NCBI GenBank assembly: GCA_041908445.1
Contig: JAYRFK010000119.1
Coordinates: 62,001-126,000 of the forward strand
Length of the DNA: 64,000 bases
Source: JAEUJM01 sp041908445
GTDB taxonomy: Bacteria; Actinomycetota; Acidimicrobiia; Acidimicrobiales; DATDAH01
Direction: 5' to 3'
Part shown: one piece after another, positions 44,001 to 50,573 of the stretch
Position numbering within the stretch: the stretch's first letter is position 1
How the letters are laid out: every line of letters starts with the position of its first letter
Translations under genes and position numbers: made by a program
The notes under the pieces: generated by a model
Databases searched by the model: none
The model's input: only the letters and a program-made list of their open reading frames with translations
What the model was told of the DNA's origin: nothing

Positions 44001-44658
44001 CGTTGGTGGCCAGCAGCGGCGCGTCGAGCTGGCGGGCGATCTCGATGAGCTGGGGGTTGGTGCGGAGCTGCTCGGGGATGCCGTGGTCCTGGAGCTCGAC
44101 GAAGACGTTGTCGCGCCCGAAGATGTCCTGGAGGCGCCCGGCCTTCTTGAGCGCCCCCTCGAAGTCGTCCTGGAGCAGCGACTGCAGCACGTGGCCGCCG
44201 AGGCAGCCCGTGGTGACGATGACGCCCTCGCTGTGGCTCTCGAGCAGCTCCCAGTCGACCCGGGGCTTGTAGTAGTAGCCCTCGAGGAACGCCCGGCTCG
44301 CGAGCTGGATGAGGTTCTTGTAGCCGGCGGCGTTCTCGGCCAGCGCGGTCAGGTGGTAGTAGAGCTTGCGACCGCCCTCGGTCTCGCCACCCGTGTCGTC
44401 CTGGCGGCCCCGGCGCGGCGGGCGCTCGTGGCGGCTGTCCCAGGCCTGGTAGAGCTCGCTGCCGATGATCGGCTTGATGTCCTTCGCCCGGCACTCCCGG
44501 TAGAAGTCGAGGACGCCGTACATGTTGCCGTGGTCGGTGATGCCGAGCGCCGGCATGCCGTCCTCGGCGGCGGCCGCGACGACCTCGCCGATGCGCGACG
44601 CCCCGTCGAGCATGGAGAATTCGGTGTGGGTGTGGAGGTGGGTGAACGAATCTGGCAC
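41026..44658 (-). CDS. dnaE: DNA polymerase III alpha subunit
   Basis: A 1210-aa replicative polymerase. The PHP domain at residues 1-110 keeps its metal ligands (THLHTHTEFSMLDG, GITDHGNMYGV), so it may have proofreading activity as in mycobacterial DnaE1. The catalytic aspartates are in MPDIDMDFDSRYRDE and the second in KMDFLGLRNLDVI; NKSHAYGYGLVAYQTAYLK is in the fingers; the helix-hairpin-helix and an OB domain (GGVVTALQKKWTKKGDLMA) follow. GTG 44658 gives the usual PDSFTHLHTHT start; the longer frame to 44790 has no support. Stands alone, with DnaA-box-like sites upstream. Confidence 0.95.
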   Translation of the reverse strand: MPDSFTHLHTHTEFSMLDGASRIGEVVAAAAEDGMPALGITDHGNMYGVLDFYRECRAKDIKPIIGSELYQAWDSRHERPPRRGRQDDTGGETEGGRKLYYHLTALAENAAGYKNLIQLASRAFLEGYYYKPRVDWELLESHSEGVIVTTGCLGGHVLQSLLQDDFEGALKKAGRLQDIFGRDNVFVELQDHGIPEQLRTNPQLIEIARQLDAPLLATNDSHYTHREDAVAHDALLCVQTGALVSDPDRFKFTGDGHYLKSAAEMRHLFREVPEACDNSLWIAERCELEIEFGKPQLPVFPLPPEFAPDLSGVELGLIDDARADELREHAAATYLEHLTFEGARERWGNPLPDKVVERIAYELKVIQDMGFSQYFLITWDLIRHARDSGIRVGPGRGSAAGCCVAYCLRITDLDPIKYDLLFERFLNPSRVSMPDIDMDFDSRYRDEMIRYAAERYGRTHVAQIVTFSTIKARAAVRDAARVLGYPYVVGDKIAKLMPPLIMGRDTPLWACLDQHEKYTDGYKMAGDLRSLYETDADAKSVIDVARGLENLRRQDGIHAAAVVITKDELTDYLPIQRKPESGQDPEDAPVVTQYEMHGVEDLGLLKMDFLGLRNLDVISDTVELIKAVRGVDLDVDHLPLDDEKTFAMLQAGDSIGVFQLEGGPMRALMRSLAPTCFDDVAALVALYRPGPMSANMHNDYADRKNGRKDIAYEHADLEPILGDTYGLMIYQESVMRVAQSIAGYSLAEADNLRKACGKKNRELIAKEREKFIEGCTNEGYGPELGTTLFDIIEPFADYAFNKSHAYGYGLVAYQTAYLKAHYPVEYLAALLTSVKTSLEKAAVYLNECRQIGVPVLVPDVNVSQSNFTALVDRTAPPVEEGGDPVPLPDAIPFGLSAIRNVGEGLVGLIIEEREANGPYTDFYDFCERVDTAVLNKRTIESLIKAGAFDSMGHPRKGLLTVFERIVDITVARRRERDMGVMTLFGDAADTGGGGFDERPKIPDLVFDKRQQLAFEKEMLGLYVSDHPLMGAEASLRRRTDASLDELPELDDGAMRTFGGVVTALQKKWTKKGDLMAVFTLEDLRSSTEVMVFPKTMQEHGFKLEDDVVLCVKGRVDKRDDTPKVIAMELDVFEPITTAPALRISLNGSGLQPALVDQLKALLHEHPGDSEVFIRLGPRQTVRLPADYSVDPSTVLLAELRVLLGPDAVLV

Positions 44659-44722
44659 CCGGTCCGGGCCTCCCTGGTGTGCTCGTGGTGCCGCGAGCGC
44701 CGATACTGCTCGTCGCGGTGAT

Positions 44723-44765
44723 TTCCCCACACGGTCCACAACGCTCGTCCCCAGCCTGTGGACGA
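44723..44765. promoter_or_regulatory. cluster of DnaA-box-like 9-mers upstream of dnaE
   Basis: Three near matches to TTGTCCACA: TTCCCCACA (44723-44731, 7 of 9), CGGTCCACA (44732-44740, 7 of 9) and TCGTCCACA on the minus strand (44757-44765, 8 of 9). They lie between the divergent starts of dnaE and the crotonase gene. A DnaA-regulated dnaE promoter is possible; there is no dnaA, dnaN or AT-rich region to suggest oriC. Confidence 0.35.
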
Positions 44766-44821
44766 GAGTTACACCCGTGTGATTCGCCACGGTAGCCGAA
44801 ACGAGAAGGGAGCGTCACCCG

Positions 44822-45496
44822 ATGCCAGAGCTCCGCGAGGACCGCCCCGCCGACGGCGTGGCCCTGCTCACCCTCGACCGCCCCGAGCGGCGCAACGCCC
44901 TGTCGATCTCGCTGCGCGACGCTCTCGCCGACGCCCTCGACGCCCTCGCCGCCGACGAGTCGGTGCGCTGCGTGGTGCTCACGGGGGCGGGCTCGACGTT
45001 CTCGGCCGGCTTCGACCTGGGCGAGTTCGCCACGGCGGCCGAGGACCCCGCCGTCGCCGAGCGCCTCTGGGCGTCGAGCGACCGGTACCACACCACGGTG
45101 CTGTCGTTCCCGCTCCCCCTCGTCGCCGCGGTGAACGGGCCGGCCATCGCCGGCGGGTTCGACCTGGCCGTGCTCTGCGACGTCCGGGTCGGCGCCGACA
45201 CCGCCCGCTTCGCGCACCCCGAGCGCACGTTCGGCCCGGTCGTCTACGGCCCGCTGCGCGAGCTCGTCGGCGGGGCCGTCGCCCGCGACCTGTGCCTGAC
45301 GGGGCGGACCCTGGACGCGGCCGAGGCCCACCGCCTCGGCCTGCTGCGGTCGGTGGTGCCGGTCGAGCAGGTGGTCGACGAGGCGCTGGCCGTCGCGGTG
45401 GCCACGGCCGAGGCGCCCCGGCCGCTGCTGGCGGACACCAAGGCGAAGATCCTGCGCTTCTCCGGCGTCACGCCGGGGGCCACGCTGGACCTCTGA
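44822..45496 (+). CDS. enoyl-CoA hydratase/isomerase (crotonase family)
   Basis: A 224-aa crotonase-fold protein. The oxyanion segments TLDRPERRNALSISL, LTGAGSTFSAGFDLGEF and AVNGPAIAGGFDLAVLCD are present. The position of the first catalytic Glu (usually after the GGG/AGG loop) reads FDLAVLCDVRVGA, and the second near FGPVVYGPLREL, so catalytic residues differ from rat crotonase and the exact reaction is open. It is a little shorter than the usual 255 aa. ATG 44822. Divergent from dnaE and convergent with bpa. Confidence 0.85.
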   Translation: MPELREDRPADGVALLTLDRPERRNALSISLRDALADALDALAADESVRCVVLTGAGSTFSAGFDLGEFATAAEDPAVAERLWASSDRYHTTVLSFPLPLVAAVNGPAIAGGFDLAVLCDVRVGADTARFAHPERTFGPVVYGPLRELVGGAVARDLCLTGRTLDAAEAHRLGLLRSVVPVEQVVDEALAVAVATAEAPRPLLADTKAKILRFSGVTPGATLDL

Positions 45497-45553
45497 GGCG
45501 GGGGCGGGACCGGGTCGCCACCGGCGGGCGGCCCGGGACGCGTGCCGGCGGCG

Positions 45554-46084
45554 CTAGAGGTACTGCCCCGCGGGGCGCTGCTCGGCCTCGACCACGCCCG
45601 GCGGGAGCTGGCCCCGCATCCCGTCGAGCTGCTGGCGGGCGGCCACCTGCTGGGCGAACAGGGTGGCCTGGATGCCGTGGAACAGGCCCTCGAGCCACCC
45701 CACGAGCTGCGCCTTGGCCACCCGCAGCTCGGCCTCGCTCGGCACCTCGTCGTCGTCGAAGGGCGGCGAGAGGCGCTCCAGCTCGGCCTGCAGGTCGGGC
45801 GAGAGGGCCGAGGCGAGCTCCCGGACGGAGGTCTCGTAGATCTCCTTGACCCGCTCGCGGCTCGACTCGTCGAGCTCGGTGGAGCGCACCTCGTCGAGGA
45901 GCTGCTTGATCATGGAGCCGACCCGCATCACCTTGGCGGGCTCGGACACCGACTCGCGCGGGGCCTCGGCCTCGCCGTCGCCGTCCGGGGCCGTCGTGGC
46001 CCCGTCGGTCGGCAGGACGATCTCGCCCCGCTCCACGTCGGGCCGGTCGTCGCTGGGTTCGGAGGCGTCGGGCACGTCGGACAT
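45554..46084 (-). CDS. bpa: bacterial proteasome activator (Bpa/PafE)
   Basis: A 176-aa protein. After an acidic disordered N-terminal 50 residues comes the conserved helical domain VMRVGSMIKQLLDEVRSTEL, AELRVAKAQLVGWLEGLFHG and QATLFAQQVAARQQLDGM, and the C-terminus is RPAGQYL. In mycobacteria Bpa forms a dodecameric ring whose GQYL tails insert into the 20S proteasome and open its gate without ATP. The exact GQYL end here makes the call firm. ATG 46084 has TAGACA 6 nt upstream. No proteasome genes are in the window. Confidence 0.92.
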   Translation of the reverse strand: MSDVPDASEPSDDRPDVERGEIVLPTDGATTAPDGDGEAEAPRESVSEPAKVMRVGSMIKQLLDEVRSTELDESSRERVKEIYETSVRELASALSPDLQAELERLSPPFDDDEVPSEAELRVAKAQLVGWLEGLFHGIQATLFAQQVAARQQLDGMRGQLPPGVVEAEQRPAGQYL

Positions 46085-46132
46085 CTCCCCTGTCTACCCG
46101 CGGCCCGACGGCATCGCGCGCCCGGGCCGGGC

Positions 46133-47236
46133 TCAGCCCGCGGCAGCCGCCAGGAGCGGCACCCGCATCTCGGCCGGCGTGAGCGAGCCGTGGCGGCCCA
46201 CCAGCTCGAACACCCCGCTGTCCGCCGGGTCGGAGAACGAGACGTCCTCGCGCGCCACCAGGGCGACGTCGCCGAGCCGGCCCCGGGCCTCCGGGGTCAG
46301 CGTGGGCCCGAACCAGCCCTCCATCTCGACCTCGGCCAGGGTGCGGACCCACGCCTGATCGCCATGGCAGGCCCGGGCCGCCTCGGCCAGGGCGTGCTCG
46401 TGGCCGGGGACCGCATGGAGCCAGCGGAACCGGCCCTCGCCCGACTGCAGGCGCACGTGGGCGAGCACCTCGGGATCGGGGGGCACGATGTTGGGGCCGA
46501 CGTCGACCTGGCCGTGGTCGGCGGTGACGACGAGCACCGCGCCGGCGGGGAGCACCGCGAGCAGGTCGGCGACCAGGCGGTCGCTGAAGGTGAGCTCGGC
46601 GTCGTAGTGCTCGCGCAGGCCGTACTCGTGGGAGACCTTGTCGATGCCGTCGTAGTACACGTACACGAACGGCTCGCCGGCATTGGTGAGTCGCCGCACC
46701 TCGGTGACGAGGGTGGACGGCACCCGGTAACCGGTGAAGCGCACCTGGTGGAGGTGGGCCTGGGTGAAGCCCGTCTCGACGAACTCCGCCCGGGTCACGA
46801 CCGGCGGGCGCTGGCCGCCGAACGACACTTCGCGCTGCAGGCCCCGGGGATCGATCCGCCGGCGGGCGTCCCCGGACGGCGTGCTCCAGCGGAGGACGTT
46901 GAGGATGTCGCCCTGCTCGGCGATGCGGTAGCCGACCACGCCGTGGACGCCGGGGGGCGTGCCCGTGGCCAGCGAGGTGAGGGCGGTGGCCGTGGTGCTC
47001 GGCGCCACGGTGAGGATGTCGGCCCCCGCCATGGCGGACAGGTTGGGGGCCAGCGCGCGGCGAGCCTCGAGCTGCTCCCAGCCCAGGCCGTCGAGCACGA
47101 GCAGGACGACCTGGTCGGCCTCCGCGGCGACCGCGGGGAGCCAGGCCGGTGCGGTGTCGCCGGGCTCGATGAGCGCCGGCACCACGTTGCTCAAACAGGC
47201 GCCCCCGTAGTCGGGGACGAGCGGGTGATCGCCCAC
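46133..47236 (-). CDS. alkaline phosphatase/phosphodiesterase-superfamily protein
   Basis: A 367-aa protein of the alkaline phosphatase superfamily, related to type I phosphodiesterases/nucleotide pyrophosphatases. The metal site Asp is in VVLLVLDGLGWEQL, the nucleophile Thr in VAPSTTATALTSLATG, and the second metal site in YYDGIDKVSHEYG and VVTADHGQVDVG. No signal peptide is visible. GTG 47236 is preferred because AAAGGA lies 5 nt upstream and PDYGGACLSNVVPAL then sits near the N-terminus; the longer frame starts at 47290. Divergent from the Rrf2 regulator. Confidence 0.85.
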   Translation of the reverse strand: MGDHPLVPDYGGACLSNVVPALIEPGDTAPAWLPAVAAEADQVVLLVLDGLGWEQLEARRALAPNLSAMAGADILTVAPSTTATALTSLATGTPPGVHGVVGYRIAEQGDILNVLRWSTPSGDARRRIDPRGLQREVSFGGQRPPVVTRAEFVETGFTQAHLHQVRFTGYRVPSTLVTEVRRLTNAGEPFVYVYYDGIDKVSHEYGLREHYDAELTFSDRLVADLLAVLPAGAVLVVTADHGQVDVGPNIVPPDPEVLAHVRLQSGEGRFRWLHAVPGHEHALAEAARACHGDQAWVRTLAEVEMEGWFGPTLTPEARGRLGDVALVAREDVSFSDPADSGVFELVGRHGSLTPAEMRVPLLAAAAG

Positions 47237-47329
47237 CTCGGTCCTTTCGCCGACCGGGGCGAGGGCCCGGTCGTGCTCACACTCCACCATGTCCGCCCGC
47301 CCTCGGCCAGTTCTAGCGCGGCCTCGTCC

Positions 47330-47335
47330 TACGAT
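47330..47335 (+). promoter_or_regulatory. -10-like element of the Rrf2 gene
   Basis: TACGAT, 7 nt before the GTG at 47343; leaderless arrangement that also supports the chosen start. Confidence 0.5.
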
Positions 47336-47342
47336 GGGCGGC

Positions 47343-47819
47343 GTGAAGGTGTCGACCCGTGGCGACTACGCCAGCCGCGCGCTGCTGTCGCTGGCCCTCC
47401 ACGGGGGCGGCGAGGGCCCGACCTCGGTCCGTGACATCGCCGAGCGCACCGGCCTCCCCCAGCCCTACCTCGAGCAGATCCTGCTGGCCCTGAAGGGCGC
47501 GGGCCTCGTGCGCTCCAAGCGGGGTGTGGGCGGCGGCTACGTGCTGGCGCGGGCGCCCGAGGAGATCACCCTGTCGGACATCGTCAGCGCGGTCGACGGC
47601 CCGATCGTCGCCGGCGACTTCGGCCAGCCGCACACCAACGGGGCGTGCGACCACGAGGGCCAGTGCGTGCTCCTGGCGATCTGGGGCGACGCGGGCGAGC
47701 ACATGCGCCGTTTCCTCGAGTCGTACCACCTGGGCGACCTGGCCCTGATGACCCGCGGCGAGCTGCCGTGGCCGGAGTCGGACCCGGGCGGCGAGCCCGC
47801 CGCCCCCGTCGGGGCCTGA
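47343..47819 (+). CDS. Rrf2-family transcriptional regulator
   Basis: A 158-aa regulator. The N-terminal winged helix begins KVSTRGDYASRALLSLALH, with the recognition helix in TGLPQPYLEQILLALKGAGLV and the wing SKRGVGGGYVLAR. Two cysteines, CDHEGQC, lie where Rrf2 proteins such as IscR, NsrR and RsrR bind an Fe-S cluster; a third ligand is not obvious. It may sense redox, NO or Fe-S status. GTG 47343. Its target is unknown; it lies alone between a divergent phosphodiesterase and convergent rluD. Confidence 0.87.
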   Translation: MKVSTRGDYASRALLSLALHGGGEGPTSVRDIAERTGLPQPYLEQILLALKGAGLVRSKRGVGGGYVLARAPEEITLSDIVSAVDGPIVAGDFGQPHTNGACDHEGQCVLLAIWGDAGEHMRRFLESYHLGDLALMTRGELPWPESDPGGEPAAPVGA

Positions 47820-47841
47820 GCGGCCCTCCCGGCGCCGGCGC

Positions 47842-48762
47842 TCAGGCCAGCGAGTCGAGCACGGCCACGAAGTCAGGCGGCAGGGGCGCCTCGAAGGCGA
47901 GCCGCTCACCGGTGACCGGGTGGGTGAAGCCGAGCGTGGCGGCGTGCAGGAGCGGCCGCTCGGGCCGCAGCCCGGCGCGGACCCCGCCGTACTGGTCGTC
48001 GCCGACCACCGGGTGGCCGATGGCCGACAGGTGCACGCGGATCTGGTGGGTGCGTCCCGTCTCGAGGGTGCACGCGACGAGGGCGGTCGGCACGGGCTCC
48101 TGGAAGCGCCGCTGCACCTCGAAGCGGGTCCGGGCCTCCCGGCCGGCGGCGGAGACGGTCATGCGCGTCGGGCGGCGCTGGGAGCGGCCGATCGGCGCGT
48201 CGACGAGGCCGGCATCGTCCTCGGGGTGGCCCCAGACGAGCGCCAGGTAGCGGCGGTCCACCGAGCGCGAGCCGAACTGGTCGACGAGCGACTCGTAGGC
48301 CACCGGGGTCTTGGCCACGACGAGCAGGCCGGAGGTGCCGTGGTCGAGGCGGTGGACGATGCCGGGGCGAGCCGGGTCGCCCACACCGGCGAGCGAGGGG
48401 ACGTGGGCCAGCGCGCCCTGGACGAGGGTGCCCCGGTCGTGGCCCGCGCCCGGGTGCACGACGAGGCCGGCGGGCTTGTCCACCACGAGCACGTCGTCGT
48501 CCTCGTGGACGATCACGAGCACGACCGACGGGTCGGCCTCGGCGGGCACGGGCTCGAGGTCGACCTCGGGCACGGTGAGGGACTGGCCCGCGGCGACCTT
48601 CGTCGACCGGGTGGTGACCACCTCGCCGTCGAGCAGCACCGCGCCGGCGGCGACCAGGCCCGCGGCGGTCGACCGGCTGCAGCCGGTGAGCAAGGCGATG
48701 ACCCGGTCGACCCGCTCCCCGTCGAGGGCGTCGGGGACGGGCGTGGCGAGCCCGTCGCTCAC
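47842..48762 (-). CDS. rluD: 23S rRNA pseudouridine synthase, RluA/RluD family
   Basis: A 306-aa enzyme with an N-terminal S4 RNA-binding domain (ERVDRVIALLTGCSRSTAAG, VLLDGEVV) and a pseudouridine synthase domain. The catalytic Asp is in IVHRLDHGTSGLLVVAKT; ALVWGHPEDD, LETGRTHQIRVHL and GHPVVGDDQYGG follow. It probably modifies helix 69 of 23S rRNA like RluD. GTG 48762 overlaps the lspA stop by 4 bp, an arrangement common in bacteria. Confidence 0.93.
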   Translation of the reverse strand: MSDGLATPVPDALDGERVDRVIALLTGCSRSTAAGLVAAGAVLLDGEVVTTRSTKVAAGQSLTVPEVDLEPVPAEADPSVVLVIVHEDDDVLVVDKPAGLVVHPGAGHDRGTLVQGALAHVPSLAGVGDPARPGIVHRLDHGTSGLLVVAKTPVAYESLVDQFGSRSVDRRYLALVWGHPEDDAGLVDAPIGRSQRRPTRMTVSAAGREARTRFEVQRRFQEPVPTALVACTLETGRTHQIRVHLSAIGHPVVGDDQYGGVRAGLRPERPLLHAATLGFTHPVTGERLAFEAPLPPDFVAVLDSLA

Positions 48763-49349
48763 GGGTCGACGTCGACCGGGGCGCCGTCGCCGTCGACCGT
48801 GCGCTCCCGTGCGTCCTCGGCGCCGGCGTCGGATGCGTCGGCGGGCACCCCCTCGTCGTCCTCGCCGCGCCCCAGACCGAAGCCGGCGCTCAGCACCAGC
48901 AGGATGCCCCCGACCACGACCGCGCTGTCGGCGATGTTGAAGATGGGCCACCACTGGAGGTCGATGAAGTCGACCACGGCGCCGCCGAGGAAGCCACCGG
49001 GGCCCTCACGCAGCAGGCGGTCGGACAGGTTGCCGATGGCCCCGCCGAGGACGAGGCCCATCGCCACCGACGTGAGCCGGCCCGTGGAGGACCGACTGGT
49101 CCAGATCAGGACCACGACGATGCCGATGGCCAGGAGCGCGATGAGCGGGCCGAAGCCCGTTCCCCGGCTGAACGCCGCCCCGCTGTTGAAGGCGAGGTTG
49201 AACCTCAGGCTCCCCACGAGGTCGATGGTCGAGCCGTCGGACAGGCGGTGCACCGCCCACGACTTCGACGCCTGGTCGAGGGCGTAGACCGCGAGCGCCA
49301 CCCCGGCGATGAGCCACGGGTGGCGGCTGGGCGCGCCCCGCTCGGACAC
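48759..49349 (-). CDS. lspA: lipoprotein signal peptidase (signal peptidase II)
   Basis: A 196-aa membrane aspartic protease that removes signal peptides from lipoproteins, such as those encoded at 14180 and 26678. Four hydrophobic helices are visible. The catalytic aspartates are in IGNLSDRLLREG and FNIADSAVVVGG, and FNSGAAFS is also conserved. A hydrophilic, acidic tail of about 45 residues follows the last helix, longer than usual. GTG 49349; the longer upstream frame lies in the DksA gene. Coupled to rluD. Confidence 0.92.
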   Translation of the reverse strand: MSERGAPSRHPWLIAGVALAVYALDQASKSWAVHRLSDGSTIDLVGSLRFNLAFNSGAAFSRGTGFGPLIALLAIGIVVVLIWTSRSSTGRLTSVAMGLVLGGAIGNLSDRLLREGPGGFLGGAVVDFIDLQWWPIFNIADSAVVVGGILLVLSAGFGLGRGEDDEGVPADASDAGAEDARERTVDGDGAPVDVDP

Positions 49350-49366
49350 GGGTGATCGTCCCCGGC

Positions 49367-50038
49367 CTACAGGCGGCCGAGGCCGCCCGCCTTGCAGTCG
49401 ACGCACAGCGCGGCGGCGGGCAGCGCCTCGAGGCGCTCCTTCTTGATCTTCTTGCCGCACGACTGGCAGGTGCCGTAGGTGCCGTCGGCCAGGCGGGCGA
49501 GGGCGGCGTCGATCTCCTCGATCGCGGCACGCTTCTCGGCGCTGATGGCGAGGTCGCGCTCCCGCTCGACGGCGAGGGTGTCGCCCTCCCCGGACTCCTC
49601 GTCGAACTGCACGTCGCCGGGCTCGCGGTCGGCGGCGAGGGCGTCGGCCTCGGCCTGCCAGACGGCGGCCGAGCGCTCGAGCTCCTCACGCTCCTCGACG
49701 AGGATGTCGCGCTGGCGGGACTGGAAGGCGTCGAGCTTGACCGGGGCCTTGGCCGTCGCCGGGGCCACCCGCTTCTTGGTGGTCTTCTTGGCTGCCGGGG
49801 CCTTGGCCGCGGGGGTGGCCTTCTTGGCGGGGGCCTTGGCCGCCGGTGCGGCCTTCTTGGCGGGAGCCTTGGCCGGGGTCTTCTTGGCTGCGGGCGCCTT
49901 CTTGGCTGCGGGCGCCTTCTTGGCCGCCGGGGCGGCCTGCTTGGCGCCGGCCTTCTTCGCCGAGGTGGCGGCCTTCTTGGCCGGCGCCTTCTTGGTGGCG
50001 GGGGCGGCCGTGCCCGCGGTCTTCTTGGTGGAGGGCAT
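49367..50038 (-). CDS. DksA/TraR-family protein with histone H1-like N-terminal tail
   Basis: A 223-aa protein. The first 95 residues are a low-complexity Lys/Ala/Pro tail with many AAKKAPA-type repeats, like histone H1 or the tails of actinobacterial HupB. Residues 100-190 form a coiled-coil typical of DksA, followed by a four-Cys zinc finger CQSCGKKIKKERLEALP...CVDC. DksA-like proteins act in the RNA polymerase secondary channel; the basic tail could add DNA binding. ATG 50038 has a GGAG 4-5 nt upstream. Upstream of lspA on the same strand. Confidence 0.85.
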   Translation of the reverse strand: MPSTKKTAGTAAPATKKAPAKKAATSAKKAGAKQAAPAAKKAPAAKKAPAAKKTPAKAPAKKAAPAAKAPAKKATPAAKAPAAKKTTKKRVAPATAKAPVKLDAFQSRQRDILVEEREELERSAAVWQAEADALAADREPGDVQFDEESGEGDTLAVERERDLAISAEKRAAIEEIDAALARLADGTYGTCQSCGKKIKKERLEALPAAALCVDCKAGGLGRL

Positions 50039-50133
50039 GGAACTCCGTTCGTAGCCGGGCGCATCGGGGGCGCCCGCGGGCCCGCTGCTGGCGGGCAAAA
50101 GGTGCCGGACTGTACGCCAGAGGGTGTCGAGGG

Positions 50134-50484
50134 TCAAGGACGACGAGCCTCCCGAACATCGGGGGGCGGCGGGGTATTCCCCGCCGCCAACGCGGCCTCG
50201 ACGAGGTCATCGATCCGGTCCCCGCGGACCCCCACGAGGCGAAATCGCTTCCGTCGCGAGGTCGCGCCCGCGACGAGGGTCACGTCGCGGGCCGGCACCC
50301 CGAAGTGGGCGGCGAGGGCGGCGGCGACGGCGGCCGTGGCCTTGCCGTCCACCGGCGGCGCCGCGACGCGCACCTTGAGGGCGTCGCCGTGGCGTCCCAC
50401 CAGTTCGGTGCGACGGGCGCCGGGCTGGACGTGGACCCAGAGCAGGAGCGCGCCCGAGCCGTCGAGCTGGTGCACGTCGGGCAC
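50134..50484 (-). CDS. DUF167 (YggU-like) protein
   Basis: A 116-aa protein with the DUF167 pattern WVHVQPGARRTELVG, LKVRVAAPPVDGKATAAV and VTLVAGATSRRKRFRLVG. The family is small, conserved and of unknown function; it often lies near division genes, as here. GTG 50484. The C-terminal 25 residues are Pro/Ala-rich and probably disordered. It faces ileS head to head. Confidence 0.88.
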   Translation of the reverse strand: MPDVHQLDGSGALLLWVHVQPGARRTELVGRHGDALKVRVAAPPVDGKATAAVAAALAAHFGVPARDVTLVAGATSRRKRFRLVGVRGDRIDDLVEAALAAGNTPPPPDVREARRP

Positions 50485-50573
50485 GGGCGGCTCCTTCGGG
50501 TGCTGTGCCGGTCGTCCCGGATCGCGGGACGGCGCGCCGGCATCGGCGCGCCACCTCTTACTCTAGGAGCGCT

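Noticed and set aside
41164..44721. A 1185-codon open frame on the plus strand across dnaE
   Set aside because: It is the exact antisense of dnaE; long antisense frames are expected in very GC-rich DNA and the product is low-complexity Val/Gly/Asp/His sequence without motifs.
44701..44821. Replication origin near the DnaA-like boxes
   Set aside because: No dnaA, dnaN or AT-rich unwinding element is nearby, and only three imperfect boxes are present; local regulation of dnaE is the more modest reading.
40850..45331. A 1493-codon open frame on the minus strand
   Set aside because: Same strand as dnaE but a different frame; product is Arg/Pro/Ala-rich with no family pattern. dnaE itself explains the region.
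50485..50573. T-box riboswitch upstream of ileS
   Set aside because: Actinobacterial ileS genes often have a T-box, but the leader here is only 89 bp and shows neither the specifier stem nor the AGGGTGG-type core; only a short repeat of GGCGCGCC is present.
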